Of a stretch of 64,000 bases of DNA, positions 24,589 through 35,435 are shown piece after piece (the first letter of the stretch is position 1; each line of letters opens with the position of its first letter). Source of the DNA: Pseudomonas sp. PSE14 (lineage in GTDB: Bacteria > Pseudomonadota > Gammaproteobacteria > Pseudomonadales > Pseudomonadaceae); contig NZ_CP115669.1 of assembly GCF_029203285.1 (NCBI RefSeq), forward strand, positions 5,332,001 through 5,396,000, read 5' to 3'. The position numbers and the translations under genes were made by a program. The notes under the pieces are model-generated. The model did not search any database and was not told the origin of the DNA. It was given only the letters and a program-made list of their open reading frames with translations.

Positions 24589-25908
24589 GTGAGTCAATCT
24601 GCGTTGCGGGCTCCAGAACCAGTCGAACCCGAGTTACTCAATGCCGCGCGCCAGGCGAATGCCAGCGTCGTCAGCGCGGTCGAAGAGATCGAGCGTTATA
24701 TCGAGAAAGGCACCCCGGCCTTCATGCGCACCTCCCTGGCGCTGTTCTCCGGCGGCTTCGCCACTTTCGCCCTGCTCTACTGCGTGCAACCGATGATGCC
24801 GGTGCTGTCCAAGGCCTTCGACCTGACGGCGGCACAGAGCAGCCTGGTGCTATCGATCTCCACCATCACCATGGCCTTCGGCCTGTTGGTCACCGGGCCT
24901 ATTTCCGACGCCATCGGGCGCAAGTCGATCATGGTCGCCTCGCTGATCCTCGCCGCCCTGTTCACCCTCGGCAGCGCAGTCATGCCGACCTGGCATGGCG
25001 TCCTGGCGATGCGCGCGCTGCTCGGCCTGTCGCTCAGCGGCCTGGCGGCGGTGGGCATGACCTACCTCTCCGAGGAAATCCATCCGCAGCACATCGGCCT
25101 GTCCATGGGGCTTTATATCGGCGGCAATGCCATCGGCGGGATGAGCGGGCGGTTGATCAGTGGCGTCCTGGTGGACTACGTGAACTGGCACGTGGCGCTG
25201 GCCACCCTGGGCGTGCTCGCCCTGGCGGCAGCGCTGCTGTTCTGGCGCATCCTGCCCGAGTCGAAGAACTTCCACCCGGCACCACTCAAGCCGCGCCAAC
25301 TGGCCGAGGGCTTGCGCGGACACTTCCGCGATGCCGGCCTGCCCTGGCTGTTCCTTGTAGGCTTCCTGCTGATGGGGGCGTTCGTCACCCTGTTCAACTA
25401 CATCGGCTACCGCCTGCTGGCAGACCCGTACCACCTGAGCCAGGCAGTGGTCGGCGTGCTCTCGGTGGTCTACCTGTCAGGCATCTACAGCTCCGCCTGG
25501 GTCGGCTCCCTGGCCGACCGCCTGGGCCGGCGCAAGGTGCTCTGGGCGATGATCGCGCTGATGCTCGGCGGCCTGCTGATCACCCTGCTGCAACCGCTGG
25601 CCCTGGTGCTGGTCGGCATGCTGGTGTTCACCTTCGGCTTCTTCGGCGCGCACTCGGTAGCCAGCAGCTGGATCGGCCGCCGCGCGCTGAAAGCCAAAGG
25701 CCAGGCGTCGTCGTTGTACCTGTTCAGCTACTACGTGGGCTCCAGCGTCGCCGGCACCGCCGGCGGGGTGTTCTGGCACCACTATGGCTGGAACGGTGTG
25801 GGGCTTTTCATCGCCGGCCTGCTGGTGATTGCGCTGCTGGTGGCATTGCACCTGGCCCGACTTGCAGTGTTACCGCGCGACCTGCCCGCACTTGCCAGAC
25901 ACGGGTAA
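24589..25908 (+). CDS. MFS transporter, YnfM-like
   Basis: A 439-residue major facilitator protein with 12 predicted helices after a hydrophilic N-terminal tail of about 50 residues. The loop 2-3 signature reads GPISDAIGRKSIM and the second-half equivalent GSLADRLGRRKVLW. The motif SEEIHPQHIGLSMGLYIGGNAIGGMSGR matches the YnfM-type putative drug or arabinose-like exporters. The substrate is unknown. The start is GTG at 24589 with a GAGGTGA element 5-10 bp upstream; the next methionine is inside helix 1, so GTG is preferred. It is divergent from a LysR gene that probably controls it. Confidence 0.85.
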   Translation: MSQSALRAPEPVEPELLNAARQANASVVSAVEEIERYIEKGTPAFMRTSLALFSGGFATFALLYCVQPMMPVLSKAFDLTAAQSSLVLSISTITMAFGLLVTGPISDAIGRKSIMVASLILAALFTLGSAVMPTWHGVLAMRALLGLSLSGLAAVGMTYLSEEIHPQHIGLSMGLYIGGNAIGGMSGRLISGVLVDYVNWHVALATLGVLALAAALLFWRILPESKNFHPAPLKPRQLAEGLRGHFRDAGLPWLFLVGFLLMGAFVTLFNYIGYRLLADPYHLSQAVVGVLSVVYLSGIYSSAWVGSLADRLGRRKVLWAMIALMLGGLLITLLQPLALVLVGMLVFTFGFFGAHSVASSWIGRRALKAKGQASSLYLFSYYVGSSVAGTAGGVFWHHYGWNGVGLFIAGLLVIALLVALHLARLAVLPRDLPALARHG

Positions 25909-25941
25909 TTTCTACACACATCTTGCAAAACATATCCAAAA

Positions 25942-26040
25942 ACGACACTGGACGGTCGTACAAGGATAACTTCATGCATCCCTACGACGCCCTTCATGCG
26001 GGCGTTGTAGCACTTCTTCCCACTCTACGACTAAAGTCGT
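25942..26040. promoter_or_regulatory. Cluster of ACGAC/GTCGT inverted repeats upstream of the permease
   Basis: Three inverted repeats fall within 100 bp. ACGAC-N8-GTCGT is at 25942-25959. A stem TACGACGCCC/GGGCGTTGTA (one G-U) around TTCATGC is at 25983-26009. ACGACT-AA-AGTCGT is at 26027-26040. The middle one could be a terminator-like hairpin for the MFS gene; the flanking ones look like operators. The 244-bp gap between the MFS and permease genes holds no coding region I can support. Confidence 0.4.
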
Positions 26041-26152
26041 AACAAAATATGGCGCGTTCCTTGCGTCAAGAAAAATGCACGACTTGTTGGAATCCTGAAA
26101 CGGACCTCGGCTCCCGCAGTACGCAATTCCCTCCTGTAGTTGTAGGTAAAGC

Positions 26153-27544
26153 ATGAGCAGTACTCCTTCTTCCGGCCTCTCCCAGGGCCTGAAAAATCGT
26201 CACGTCACGATGCTTTCGATTGCCGGGGCCATTGGCGCCGGCCTGTTCGTAGGTTCCGGCCATGCCATCGCCGAGGCCGGTCCGGCAGTCATGATTTCCT
26301 ATCTGGTCGCGGGCCTACTGGTGGTCCTGGTGATGCGCATGCTGGCCGAGATGGCCGTCGCGCAGCCGGACAGCGGCTCCTTCTCCACCTATGCCGACCG
26401 CGCCATCGGCCACTGGGCCGGTTTCACCATCGGCTGGCTGTACTGGTGGTTCTGGGTCCTGGTGATCCCGCTGGAAGCCAACGCCGCCGCGGCCATCATC
26501 CACGCCTGGTTCCCCGGCGCGCCGATCTGGGTACTGGCCTTCGTGATCACTTCCGCGCTGACCATCACCAACCTGTTCAGTGTGAAGAACTACGGTGAGT
26601 TCGAGTTCTGGCTGGCGCTGATCAAGGTCGTCTCGATCATCGCCTTCCTGATTCTGGGCTGCGCAGCCATCTTCGGCTTCTCGCCCAACAGCGAAGTCTC
26701 CGGCATCGGCCACCTGACCAGCGAAGGCTTCATGCCCAAGGGCTGGGGTGCCGTACTCGCCGCGCTGCTGACCACCATGTTCTCCTTCATGGGTTCGGAG
26801 ATCGTCACCATCGCCGCCACCGAGTCCAAGGACCCGGCGCAGCAGATCACCCGCGCCACCAACTCGGTGATCTGGCGTATCGCGCTGTTCTACCTGCTGT
26901 CGATCCTGATCGTGGTCTGCCTGGTGCCGTGGAACGATCCGCGCCTGGTGAGCATGGGCTCCTACCAGACCGTGCTGGAGCACCTGCACATCCCGTACGC
27001 CAAGCTGATCGTCGACATCATCGTGCTGGTCTCGGTGACCAGTTGCCTGAACTCGGCGCTCTACACCGCCTCGCGCATGATGTACTCCCTGAGCAAGCGC
27101 GGCGACGCGCCGAAGATCGCCCAGGTGACCAGCGTCAGCCGCACCCCGGTGTACGCCGTGCTGCTGTCCACCGCCATGGCCTTCCTGTGCACCTTCGCCA
27201 ACTACCTGGCCCCGGCCGAAGTGTTCAACTTCCTGCTGGCCAGCTCCGGCGCCATCGCCCTGCTGGTGTACCTGGTGATCGCCCTGTCGCAACTGCGCAT
27301 GCGCAAGAAGCTGCTCGCCCAGGGCCATCAGCTGAAGCTGAAGATGTGGCTGTTCCCTTGGCTGACCTGGGCGGTGATCATCTTCATCGTCGGCGCCCTC
27401 GCGATCATGCTGATCCGCCCGGATCACCGCATGGAAGTGGTCGCCACCACCCTGCTGACCGTCGTGGTGGTCTGCTCGGGCCTGCTGGTGTCGAACCGTC
27501 GCAAGGCCCAGAGCGCCGCCGGATTGGTGGGCGATGCTGCGTGA
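26153..27544 (+). CDS. Amino-acid permease (APC superfamily, GABA permease-like)
   Basis: A 463-residue permease with 12 hydrophobic helices. The APC N-terminal signature is clear: LKNRHVTMLSIAGAIGAGLFVGSGHAIAEAGPAVMISY, followed by YWWFWVLVIPLEANAAA and FSFMGSEIVTIAATES. It resembles GabP/AnsP/AroP-type importers that take up amino acids or GABA with protons; the substrate is not determinable by eye, and GabP-like is the best guess. The ATG at 26153 has only a weak RBS (TAGGTA). The upstream region contains repeated inverted repeats. It is followed by a strong terminator, so it is monocistronic. Confidence 0.85.
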   Translation: MSSTPSSGLSQGLKNRHVTMLSIAGAIGAGLFVGSGHAIAEAGPAVMISYLVAGLLVVLVMRMLAEMAVAQPDSGSFSTYADRAIGHWAGFTIGWLYWWFWVLVIPLEANAAAAIIHAWFPGAPIWVLAFVITSALTITNLFSVKNYGEFEFWLALIKVVSIIAFLILGCAAIFGFSPNSEVSGIGHLTSEGFMPKGWGAVLAALLTTMFSFMGSEIVTIAATESKDPAQQITRATNSVIWRIALFYLLSILIVVCLVPWNDPRLVSMGSYQTVLEHLHIPYAKLIVDIIVLVSVTSCLNSALYTASRMMYSLSKRGDAPKIAQVTSVSRTPVYAVLLSTAMAFLCTFANYLAPAEVFNFLLASSGAIALLVYLVIALSQLRMRKKLLAQGHQLKLKMWLFPWLTWAVIIFIVGALAIMLIRPDHRMEVVATTLLTVVVVCSGLLVSNRRKAQSAAGLVGDAA

Positions 27545-27577
27545 TGCACTCTGATGGGGCCTGAGGCTCCATGAGGG

Positions 27578-27608
27578 AAAAAAGCCCCGCTACAGAGCGG
27601 GGCTTTTT
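27578..27608 (+). terminator. Terminator after the permease gene
   Basis: An A-run, AAGCCCCGC (27582-27590), a 6-nt loop, GCGGGGCTT (27597-27605) and T's; symmetric A/T flanks make it bidirectional. Confidence 0.9.
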
Positions 27609-27642
27609 CATTGTGTCGTGAAATATCGTGCCGTCAGGCCGA

Positions 27643-27715
27643 TCGCGAGCAAGCTCGCTCCTACAGGTAGCCGGTAAGTACAGTGCGCTCTGTGTAGGAG
27701 CGAGCTTGCTCGCGA
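27643..27715. repeat. REP element pair (BIME-like, 23-bp perfect inverted repeat)
   Basis: Positions 27643-27665 and 27693-27715 are perfect 23-nt inverted copies, with the core GCGAGCAAGCTCGCTCCTAC and 27 bp between them. The core is itself palindromic (GAGCAAGCTC). The same core recurs at 29048-29071 and 63065-63134. Confidence 0.9.
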
Positions 27716-27764
27716 ACCCGCTTAGCCACAGAACCTACCGGCGAATCACGCAAACCGAGACCCG

Positions 27765-27796
27765 AAAAAGAAGAAGCCCCGCAGATGCGGGGCTTT
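27765..27796 (-). terminator. Terminator of hemE
   Basis: On the minus strand, GCCCCGC-atct-GCGGGGC is followed by TTCTTCTTTTTC; it lies 18 bp after the hemE stop. Confidence 0.85.
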
Positions 27797-27813
27797 TCAG
27801 TTCAGCGCCAGGT

Positions 27814-28878
27814 TCAGTGGTACTGCGCCGACAGCTCGTGCACCGCCTCGAAGAAGGCGCCGGCATGGGCCGGATCGACTTCCGGGGTGATTCCGTGGCC
27901 GAGGTTGAACACGTGCCCATTGCCGTTACCAAAGGCGCCAAGGATGCGAGCGACTTCGGCACGGATGGCTTCCGGCTTGGCATGCAGCACCGCCGGGTCC
28001 ATGTTGCCCTGCAGCGCCACCTTGTCGCCAACGCGGGCGCGGGCGCAGCCAATGTCGCAGGTCCAGTCCAGGCCCAGGGCTTCGGCGCCGGTGTTGGCCA
28101 TGGATTCCAGCCACAGGCCGCCACCCTTGGTGAAGAGGATCACCGGCACGCGGCGACCTTCGTGTTCGCGGATCAGGCCGTCGACGATCTTCTGCATGTA
28201 GGCCAGGGAGAACTCCTGGTACGCCGCCGCCGACAGCGCGCCGCCCCAGGAATCGAAGATCTGCACCGCCTGGGCGCCGGCGAGGATCTGACCGTTCAGG
28301 TAGTTGGTGACCGACTGCGCCAGCTTGTCCAGCAGCGCGTGCAGGGCCTGCGGGTTGTCGTAGAGCATCGCCTTGGTCTTGCGGAAGTCACGGCTGGAGC
28401 CGCCTTCGACCATGTAGGTGGCCAGGGTCCAGGGGCTGCCGGAGAAGCCGATCAGCGGCACGCGGCCGTTCAGCTCGCGGCGGATGGTGCGCACGGCGTC
28501 CATCACGTAGCCCAGGTCCTTCTCCGGATCGGGGATCGGCAGGGCATCGATGTCGGCCTGGGTGGTCACGACCTTCTTGAAACGCGGGCCTTCGCCGGTC
28601 TCGAAGTACAGGCCCTGGCCCATGGCGTCGGGGATGGTGAGGATGTCGGAGAAGAGGATCGCGGCATCCAGCTGCGGGTAACGGTCCAGCGGCTGCAGGG
28701 TCACTTCGCAGGCCATCTGCGGGTTCATGCACAGGCTCATGAAGTCACCGGCCTTGGCGCGGGTGGCGCGGTATTCCGGCAGGTAGCGGCCGGCCTGGCG
28801 CATCATCCAGACGGGGGTGACATCGACGGGCTGCTTGAGCAGGGCGCGGAGGAAGCGATCGTTCTTCAGGGCAGTCAT
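27814..28878 (-). CDS. hemE: Uroporphyrinogen decarboxylase HemE
   Basis: A 354-residue enzyme of heme synthesis that removes four carboxyls from uroporphyrinogen III to give coproporphyrinogen III. The N-terminal signature [19 protein letters not shown] holds the conserved Arg residues. The second signature [17 protein letters not shown] is also clear, as is the C-terminal [17 protein letters not shown]. No cofactor is needed. The ATG at 28876-28878 is the only family-consistent start. hemE lies downstream of gltBD on the same strand but is separated by a terminator and a REP element, so it should have its own promoter. Confidence 0.96.
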   Translation of the reverse strand: MTALKNDRFLRALLKQPVDVTPVWMMRQAGRYLPEYRATRAKAGDFMSLCMNPQMACEVTLQPLDRYPQLDAAILFSDILTIPDAMGQGLYFETGEGPRFKKVVTTQADIDALPIPDPEKDLGYVMDAVRTIRRELNGRVPLIGFSGSPWTLATYMVEGGSSRDFRKTKAMLYDNPQALHALLDKLAQSVTNYLNGQILAGAQAVQIFDSWGGALSAAAYQEFSLAYMQKIVDGLIREHEGRRVPVILFTKGGGLWLESMANTGAEALGLDWTCDIGCARARVGDKVALQGNMDPAVLHAKPEAIRAEVARILGAFGNGNGHVFNLGHGITPEVDPAHAGAFFEAVHELSAQYH

Positions 28879-28925
28879 AACGGCATCCGGAAAAAAAGTG
28901 CGGGCATTTTCGCAAAGCCCAAACG

Positions 28926-28953
28926 AAAAGGCACGGCGGGTGCCGTGCCTTTT
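28926..28953 (-). terminator. Terminator after gltBD
   Basis: AAAAGGCACGGC (28926-28937) and GCCGTGCCTTTT (28942-28953) form a 12-bp stem with a 4-nt loop; the run of T's on the minus strand follows the stem. Confidence 0.8.
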
Positions 28954-28992
28954 GTCTTGCGCGACATTTGGTCGCTGCTGGAAGTGCTTTTC

Positions 28993-29071
28993 GTAGGACC
29001 GAGGGGACGCCTAGTCCTTGCTCGCGAATGCCCCGCTGCGGGGCAAGTTCGCGAGCAAGCTCGCTCCTACA
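28993..29071. repeat. REP element pair with one interrupted copy
   Basis: 29048-29071 is a standard REP copy. The inverted partner at 28993-29028 matches GTAGGA-cCGAG...CTTGCTCGCGAA but is split by 13 extra bases (29004-29016, GGGACGCCTAGTC), which themselves form a small GGAC/GTCC hairpin. Confidence 0.75.
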
Positions 29072-29080
29072 AACTCCCGA

Positions 29081-30508
<1,428 letters not shown>

Positions 30509-30526
30509 TCATCAAACTTCAGGCGC

Positions 30527-33500
30527 TTATTGCGGGTTGGCACGGGTGCTGGTCAGCAGGGAACCGAGGCTTGCAGCCTTGGGTTTCACCAGCCAGAACC
30601 GACGCAGGTAGTCGTCGAGGTTCTCCAGCAGATGTGCGCCCCACTCACTCGCGGTTTCCGCCACGTACTCGACCAGGACCTTGCGCAGGTGGCTGCGGTA
30701 GGCCTCCATCGCTTCGCCGCTGATGCGCTGGATTTCCACCAGTTCATGGTTCACGCGGTCAACGAAGGTGTTGTCCATGTCGAGGACGTAAGCGAAGCCA
30801 CCGGTCATGCCGGAGCCGAAGTTGTAGCCGGTCTTGCCCAGTACGCAAATGAAGCCGCCGGTCATGTATTCGCAGCAGTGGTCACCGGTGCCTTCCACGA
30901 CGGCATGGGCACCGGAGTTGCGCACGCCGAAACGCTCGCCCGCGGTACCCGCGGCGAACAGCTTGCCGCCGGTGGCGCCGTACAGGCAGGTGTTGCCGAC
31001 GATGGCCGACTCCTGCGACTTGAACGGGCTGCCCTTGGGCGGGGTGACGACCAACTTGCCGCCGGTCATGCCCTTGCCTACGTAGTCGTTGGCGTCACCT
31101 TCCAGGTACAGGTGCAGGCCGCCGGCGTTCCATACGCCGAAGCTCTGCCCCGCAGTGCCCTTGAAGCGGAAGGTGATCGGCGCCTTGGCCATGCCCTGGT
31201 TGCCGTGGACCTTGGCGATCTCACCGGAAATCCGCGCGCCAATGGAACGGTCGCAGTTGCAGATGTCCAGCTCGTATTCGCCGCCCTTGGCGCCTGCGAT
31301 GGCGTCGCGGGCCAGCTCGACCATCTTCTCGGCCAGCAGGCCTTGGTCGAACGGCGGGTTCTTCTCCACGATGCAGAACTGCGGCTTCTCGGCCGGGATC
31401 AGGTCGCTGCCCAGCAGCGGCGTGAGATCGAGGTTGCCCTGCTTGGGCGTCTCGCCCGGCAGGATTTCCAGCAGGTCGGTGCGGCCGATCAGCTCTTCCA
31501 GGCTGCGCACGCCAAGCTTGGCCAGCCACTCACGGGTCTCGCTGGCGATGAAGGTGAAGAAGTTCACCACCATGTCCACGGTGCCGATGAAGTGGTCCTT
31601 GCGCAGCTTGTCGTTCTGGGTGGCGACGCCGGTGGCGCAGTTGTTGAGATGGCAGATGCGCAGGTACTTGCAGCCCAGGGCGATCATCGGCGCGGTGCCG
31701 AAGCCGAAGCTTTCGGCGCCGAGGATCGCGGCCTTGATGACGTCCAGACCGGTCTTCAGGCCGCCGTCGGTCTGCACGCGGACCTTGCCGCGCAGGTCGT
31801 TGCCGCGCAGGGTCTGGTGCGCCTCGGCGAGGCCCAGCTCCCACGGCGAACCGGCGTACTTGATGGAGGTGATCGGCGAGGCGCCGGTACCGCCGTCGTA
31901 GCCGGAGATGGTGATCAGGTCGGCATAGGCCTTGGCCACGCCGGCGGCGATGGTGCCTACACCCGGTTCGGACACCAGCTTCACCGACACCAGCGCCTGC
32001 GGGTTGACCTGCTTGAGGTCGAAGATCAGCTGGGCGAGGTCTTCGATGGAGTAGATGTCGTGGTGCGGCGGCGGCGAGATCAGGGTCACGCCGGGCACGG
32101 CATAGCGCAGGCGGGCGATCAGGCCGTTGACCTTGCCGCCGGGCAGCTGGCCGCCTTCGCCGGGCTTGGCGCCCTGGGCCACCTTGATCTGCAGGACTTC
32201 GGCGTTGACCAGGTATTCCGGGGTCACACCGAAGCGGCCGGTGGCCACCTGCTTGATCTTCGAGCTTTTCAGCGTGCCGTAGCGCGCCGGGTCTTCGCCA
32301 CCCTCACCGGAGTTGGAGCGGCCGCCCAGGCGGTTCATGGCTTCGGCCAGAGCCTCGTGGGCCTCCGGCGACAGCGCGCCGAGGGAGATACCGGCGGCGT
32401 CGAAGCGCTTGAAGATGGCTTCCAGCGGCTCGATTTCGTCCAGGCTCAGCGGCTGCTCGGAGGTTTTCACCTTGAGCAGGTCGCGCAGCATGGAGACCGG
32501 ACGCTGGTCCACCAGCGCGGTGTATTCCTTGAACTTGGCGTAGTCGCCCTGCTGCACGGCGGCCTGCAGGGTGTTCACCACGTCCGGGTTGTAGGCGTGG
32601 TACTCGCCGCCATAGACGAACTTCAGCAGGCCGCCCTGCTGGATCGGCTTACGGTTGTTCCAGGCTTCGAACGCGAGCAGCTTCTGCTCGTTCTCGATGT
32701 CGATGAAACGCGCGCCCTGGATGCGGCTCGGGGTGCCCGGGAAGCACAGGCCGGTGACTTCGTCGGACAGGCCGATGGCTTCGAACAGTTGGGCGCCACG
32801 GTAGGAGGCGATGGTGGAGATACCCATCTTCGAGAGGATCTTCAGCATCCCCTTGGAGATGCCCTTGCGGTAGTACTTGAAGACCTCGTAGAGGTCGCCC
32901 AGCACTTCGCCGGTGCGGATCAGGTCGGCCAGCACCTCGTAGGCGAGGAACGGGTAGACCGCGGACGCACCGAAGCCCACCAGCACCGCGAAGTGATGCG
33001 GGTCACGGGCGGTGGCGGTTTCCACCAGGATGTTGGAGTCGCAGCGCAGACCGGTCTGCACCAGGCGGTGGTGCACGGCGCCGACAGCCAGGGCCGCGTG
33101 CACCGGCAGCTTGCCGGGGGCGATGTGACGGTCGGACAGCACCAGCAGCACCTTGCCGGCGCGCACGGCTTCCTCGGCTTGGTCGGCGATGTTGCGCACG
33201 GCCGCTTCGAGGCCGACGGACTCGTCGTAGTTCAGGTCGATGTGATGACGATCGAAGCCCGGACGCTCCAGGTTCATCAGGGTCCGCCACTTGGCCGGGG
33301 AGATCACCGGGGTGGTCAGGATCGCCTGATTGGCGTGGTGCGGGGACTCTTCGAAGATGTTCTGCTCGATGCCCAGACAGGTTTCCAGGGACATCACGAT
33401 CGCTTCGCGCAGCGGGTCGATCGGCGGGTTGGTAACCTGCGCGAAGACCTGGCGGAAGTAGTCGTAGGGCGAGCGAATGCGCTTGGACAGCACCGCCATC

Positions 33501-34972
33501 GGGGTGTCGTCGCCCATCGAGCCGACCGCTTCCTGGCCCTGCTCGGCGAGCGGGCGCAGCACTTGGTCACGCTCCTCGAAGGTGACCTGGAACATTTTCA
33601 TGTACTGCTTGAGCTGGTCGCCGTCGTAGCTGGCAACGCCCTGATCATCGTCCAGGGTGGCCTGGATGCGCAGCGCGCTCTGGCGCAGCCACTGCTTGTA
33701 CGGGTGGCGCGACTTCAGGCGATTGTCGATGTCCTCGGTCTGCAGCAGCTGGCCGGTCTCGGTGTCCACCGCGAGGATCTGGCCTGGGCCGACGCGGCCC
33801 TTGGCGATGACGTCCTCGGGCTTGTAATCCCACACGCCGATTTCCGAGGCGAGGGTGATGTAGCCGTTCTTGGTGGTAACCCAGCGCGACGGGCGAAGGC
33901 CGTTGCGGTCGAGCAGGCAGACGGCGTAGCGGCCGTCGGTCAGCACGACGCCGGCGGGGCCGTCCCACGGCTCCATGTGCAGCGAGTTGAATTCGTAGAA
34001 CGCGCGCAGGTCGGCGTCCATGGTCTCGACGTTCTGCCAGGCCGGCGGAATGATCATGCGCAGGCCACGGAACATGTCCATGCCGCCGGTGACCATCAGC
34101 TCGAGCATGTTGTCCATGCTGGAGGAGTCCGAACCCACGCGGTTGACCAGCGGGCCGAGCTCGTCCAGGTCAGGCATCCACTCGTTGGTGAACTTGCCGC
34201 GACGGGCCTGGGCCCAGTTGCGGTTGCCGGTGATGGTGTTGATCTCGCCGTTGTGCGCCAGCAGGCGGAACGGCTGGGCCAGCGGCCACTTGGGCAGGGT
34301 GTTGGTCGAGAAGCGCTGGTGGAAGACGCAGATGGCGGTCTTCAGGCGCTCATCGGAGAGGTCCGGATAGAAGGCGGCGAGGTCCGCCGGCATCATCAGG
34401 CCCTTATAGATGATGGTCTTGTGCGAGAAGCTGCAGACGTAGTGATCGGCGTCCTCGGCGTTGGCCACGGAAGAACGGCGACGGGAGCTGAACAGCTTGA
34501 CCGCGAATTCCTGGTCGGACAGGCCTTCGCCGCCGATGAATACCTGCTCGATCTGCGGCAGGCGCTCCAGCGCCAGGCGACCCAGGACGCTGGTGTCGAT
34601 CGGCACCTTGCGCCAGCCGACCAGTTTCAGGCCTGCACGCTCGATCTCGCGATTCATGTTCGCGCGGGCGGCTTCGGCTTTCACCGGGTCCTGGTTGAAG
34701 AAGACCATGCCCACGGCGTACTGCGCGGGCAGCTCGACACCGAAGGTCTCCTGGGCGACGGCGCGCAGGAATTGGTCGGGCTTCTGGATCAGCAGCCCAC
34801 AGCCGTCCCCGGTTTTCCCGTCCGCGTTGATCCCACCTCGGTGGGTCATGCAGGTCAGTGCTTCGATGGCGGTTTGCAGAAGTTCATGGCTTGCCTCGCC
34901 CGTCATATGGGCGATCAGGCCGAATCCGCAGTTATCCTTGAACGTCTCAGGATGGTACAGACCTGCTTTCAT
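30527..34972 (-). CDS. gltB: Glutamate synthase (NADPH) large subunit GltB
   Basis: A 1481-residue GltB. A 14-residue propeptide ([14 protein letters not shown]) precedes the N-terminal nucleophile C15 of the Ntn-type glutamine amidotransferase domain ([12 protein letters not shown]). The central domain and FMN synthase domain follow, with [17 protein letters not shown] and [16 protein letters not shown]. The 3Fe-4S cysteines are in [13 protein letters not shown]. The C-terminal beta-helix domain has GXXG-rich repeats. Ammonia released from glutamine tunnels to 2-oxoglutarate. The ATG at 34970-34972 is fixed by the propeptide. It is preceded by a roughly 300-nt untranslated leader with unusual secondary structure, and is probably co-transcribed with gltD. 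Confidence 0.97.
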   Translation of the reverse strand: MKAGLYHPETFKDNCGFGLIAHMTGEASHELLQTAIEALTCMTHRGGINADGKTGDGCGLLIQKPDQFLRAVAQETFGVELPAQYAVGMVFFNQDPVKAEAARANMNREIERAGLKLVGWRKVPIDTSVLGRLALERLPQIEQVFIGGEGLSDQEFAVKLFSSRRRSSVANAEDADHYVCSFSHKTIIYKGLMMPADLAAFYPDLSDERLKTAICVFHQRFSTNTLPKWPLAQPFRLLAHNGEINTITGNRNWAQARRGKFTNEWMPDLDELGPLVNRVGSDSSSMDNMLELMVTGGMDMFRGLRMIIPPAWQNVETMDADLRAFYEFNSLHMEPWDGPAGVVLTDGRYAVCLLDRNGLRPSRWVTTKNGYITLASEIGVWDYKPEDVIAKGRVGPGQILAVDTETGQLLQTEDIDNRLKSRHPYKQWLRQSALRIQATLDDDQGVASYDGDQLKQYMKMFQVTFEERDQVLRPLAEQGQEAVGSMGDDTPMAVLSKRIRSPYDYFRQVFAQVTNPPIDPLREAIVMSLETCLGIEQNIFEESPHHANQAILTTPVISPAKWRTLMNLERPGFDRHHIDLNYDESVGLEAAVRNIADQAEEAVRAGKVLLVLSDRHIAPGKLPVHAALAVGAVHHRLVQTGLRCDSNILVETATARDPHHFAVLVGFGASAVYPFLAYEVLADLIRTGEVLGDLYEVFKYYRKGISKGMLKILSKMGISTIASYRGAQLFEAIGLSDEVTGLCFPGTPSRIQGARFIDIENEQKLLAFEAWNNRKPIQQGGLLKFVYGGEYHAYNPDVVNTLQAAVQQGDYAKFKEYTALVDQRPVSMLRDLLKVKTSEQPLSLDEIEPLEAIFKRFDAAGISLGALSPEAHEALAEAMNRLGGRSNSGEGGEDPARYGTLKSSKIKQVATGRFGVTPEYLVNAEVLQIKVAQGAKPGEGGQLPGGKVNGLIARLRYAVPGVTLISPPPHHDIYSIEDLAQLIFDLKQVNPQALVSVKLVSEPGVGTIAAGVAKAYADLITISGYDGGTGASPITSIKYAGSPWELGLAEAHQTLRGNDLRGKVRVQTDGGLKTGLDVIKAAILGAESFGFGTAPMIALGCKYLRICHLNNCATGVATQNDKLRKDHFIGTVDMVVNFFTFIASETREWLAKLGVRSLEELIGRTDLLEILPGETPKQGNLDLTPLLGSDLIPAEKPQFCIVEKNPPFDQGLLAEKMVELARDAIAGAKGGEYELDICNCDRSIGARISGEIAKVHGNQGMAKAPITFRFKGTAGQSFGVWNAGGLHLYLEGDANDYVGKGMTGGKLVVTPPKGSPFKSQESAIVGNTCLYGATGGKLFAAGTAGERFGVRNSGAHAVVEGTGDHCCEYMTGGFICVLGKTGYNFGSGMTGGFAYVLDMDNTFVDRVNHELVEIQRISGEAMEAYRSHLRKVLVEYVAETASEWGAHLLENLDDYLRRFWLVKPKAASLGSLLTSTRANPQ

Positions 34973-35268
34973 AGGGAACTCTCACCGGCAAAACTTTTTT
35001 AATTTCCAGGGTCTGCTGACGTTTCGCCATCGCCCTGTTTCGCCTTTGCTGGCTTGTTTCCCGCGCACCTCAAAGGCACGGGCCGCATCTGACGTGCAGC
35101 GCCGTTCTAGCCCCTGGTTCACCTGGAATGACCGATCCGCGTCGTTTGCCACGTCTTACCCAACGTGGCGGCGGTTCCGGTCCTGGCCATGACGAAACGT
35201 CAGCAGACCCTCTATCAAGCGCTTTGCCTGTCTACTCGCTCAAGCGGCAAGTTTCCGATAGGCAAAGG
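34973..35268 (-). promoter_or_regulatory. Long structured 5' leader of gltB (candidate regulatory RNA)
   Basis: No coding region is supported in 34973-35268. It contains a perfect 19-bp inverted repeat, AGGGTCTGCTGACGTTTCG at 35008-35026 and its complement at 35193-35211. Nested between the arms are the stems CCACGT/ACGTGG (35149-35154 with 35163-35168) and CCCGCGC/GCACGGG (35060-35066 with 35076-35082, one G-U). An 8-bp stem CTTTGCCT/AGGCAAAG (35222-35229 with 35260-35267) sits at the predicted transcript start. The architecture suggests a folded leader RNA; no known riboswitch class is recognised. Confidence 0.5.
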
Positions 35269-35274
35269 GAGGTC

Positions 35275-35302
35275 ATTGTACACACGGCGCGACTGACGTC
35301 AC
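35275..35302 (-). promoter_or_regulatory. Candidate gltB promoter
   Basis: On the minus strand, GTGACG (-35, 35297-35302) and TACAAT (-10, 35275-35280) are separated by 16 bp. The palindrome TGACGTCA (35294-35301) overlaps the -35 box and CGACA-N5-TGTCG lies at 35323-35337. The start of transcription would be about 35268, giving a leader of nearly 300 nt. Confidence 0.45.
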
Positions 35303-35374
35303 TTATTTTTTTGACGCACTGCCGACACCCGATGTCGCATTTTTATAAGAATGCAGCGAAAGAAACAACCCAAT

Positions 35375-35412
35375 AAAAAAGCCGAGCCCCATGGCGTGGG
35401 GCTCGGCTTTTT
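35375..35412 (-). terminator. Terminator of the damX-like gene
   Basis: GCCGAGCCCCA (35381-35391) and TGGGGCTCGGC (35397-35407) form an 11-bp stem flanked by A- and T-runs; it lies 29 bp after the stop of the damX-like gene and may act in both directions. Confidence 0.9.
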
Positions 35413-35435
35413 CATTACTACGACAGTGCGACCTT

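Noticed and set aside
35128-35376. 82-residue plus-strand frame inside the gltB upstream region
   Set aside because: No RBS, odd composition, and it crosses the predicted gltB promoter and the inverted repeat; the structured-leader reading fits better.
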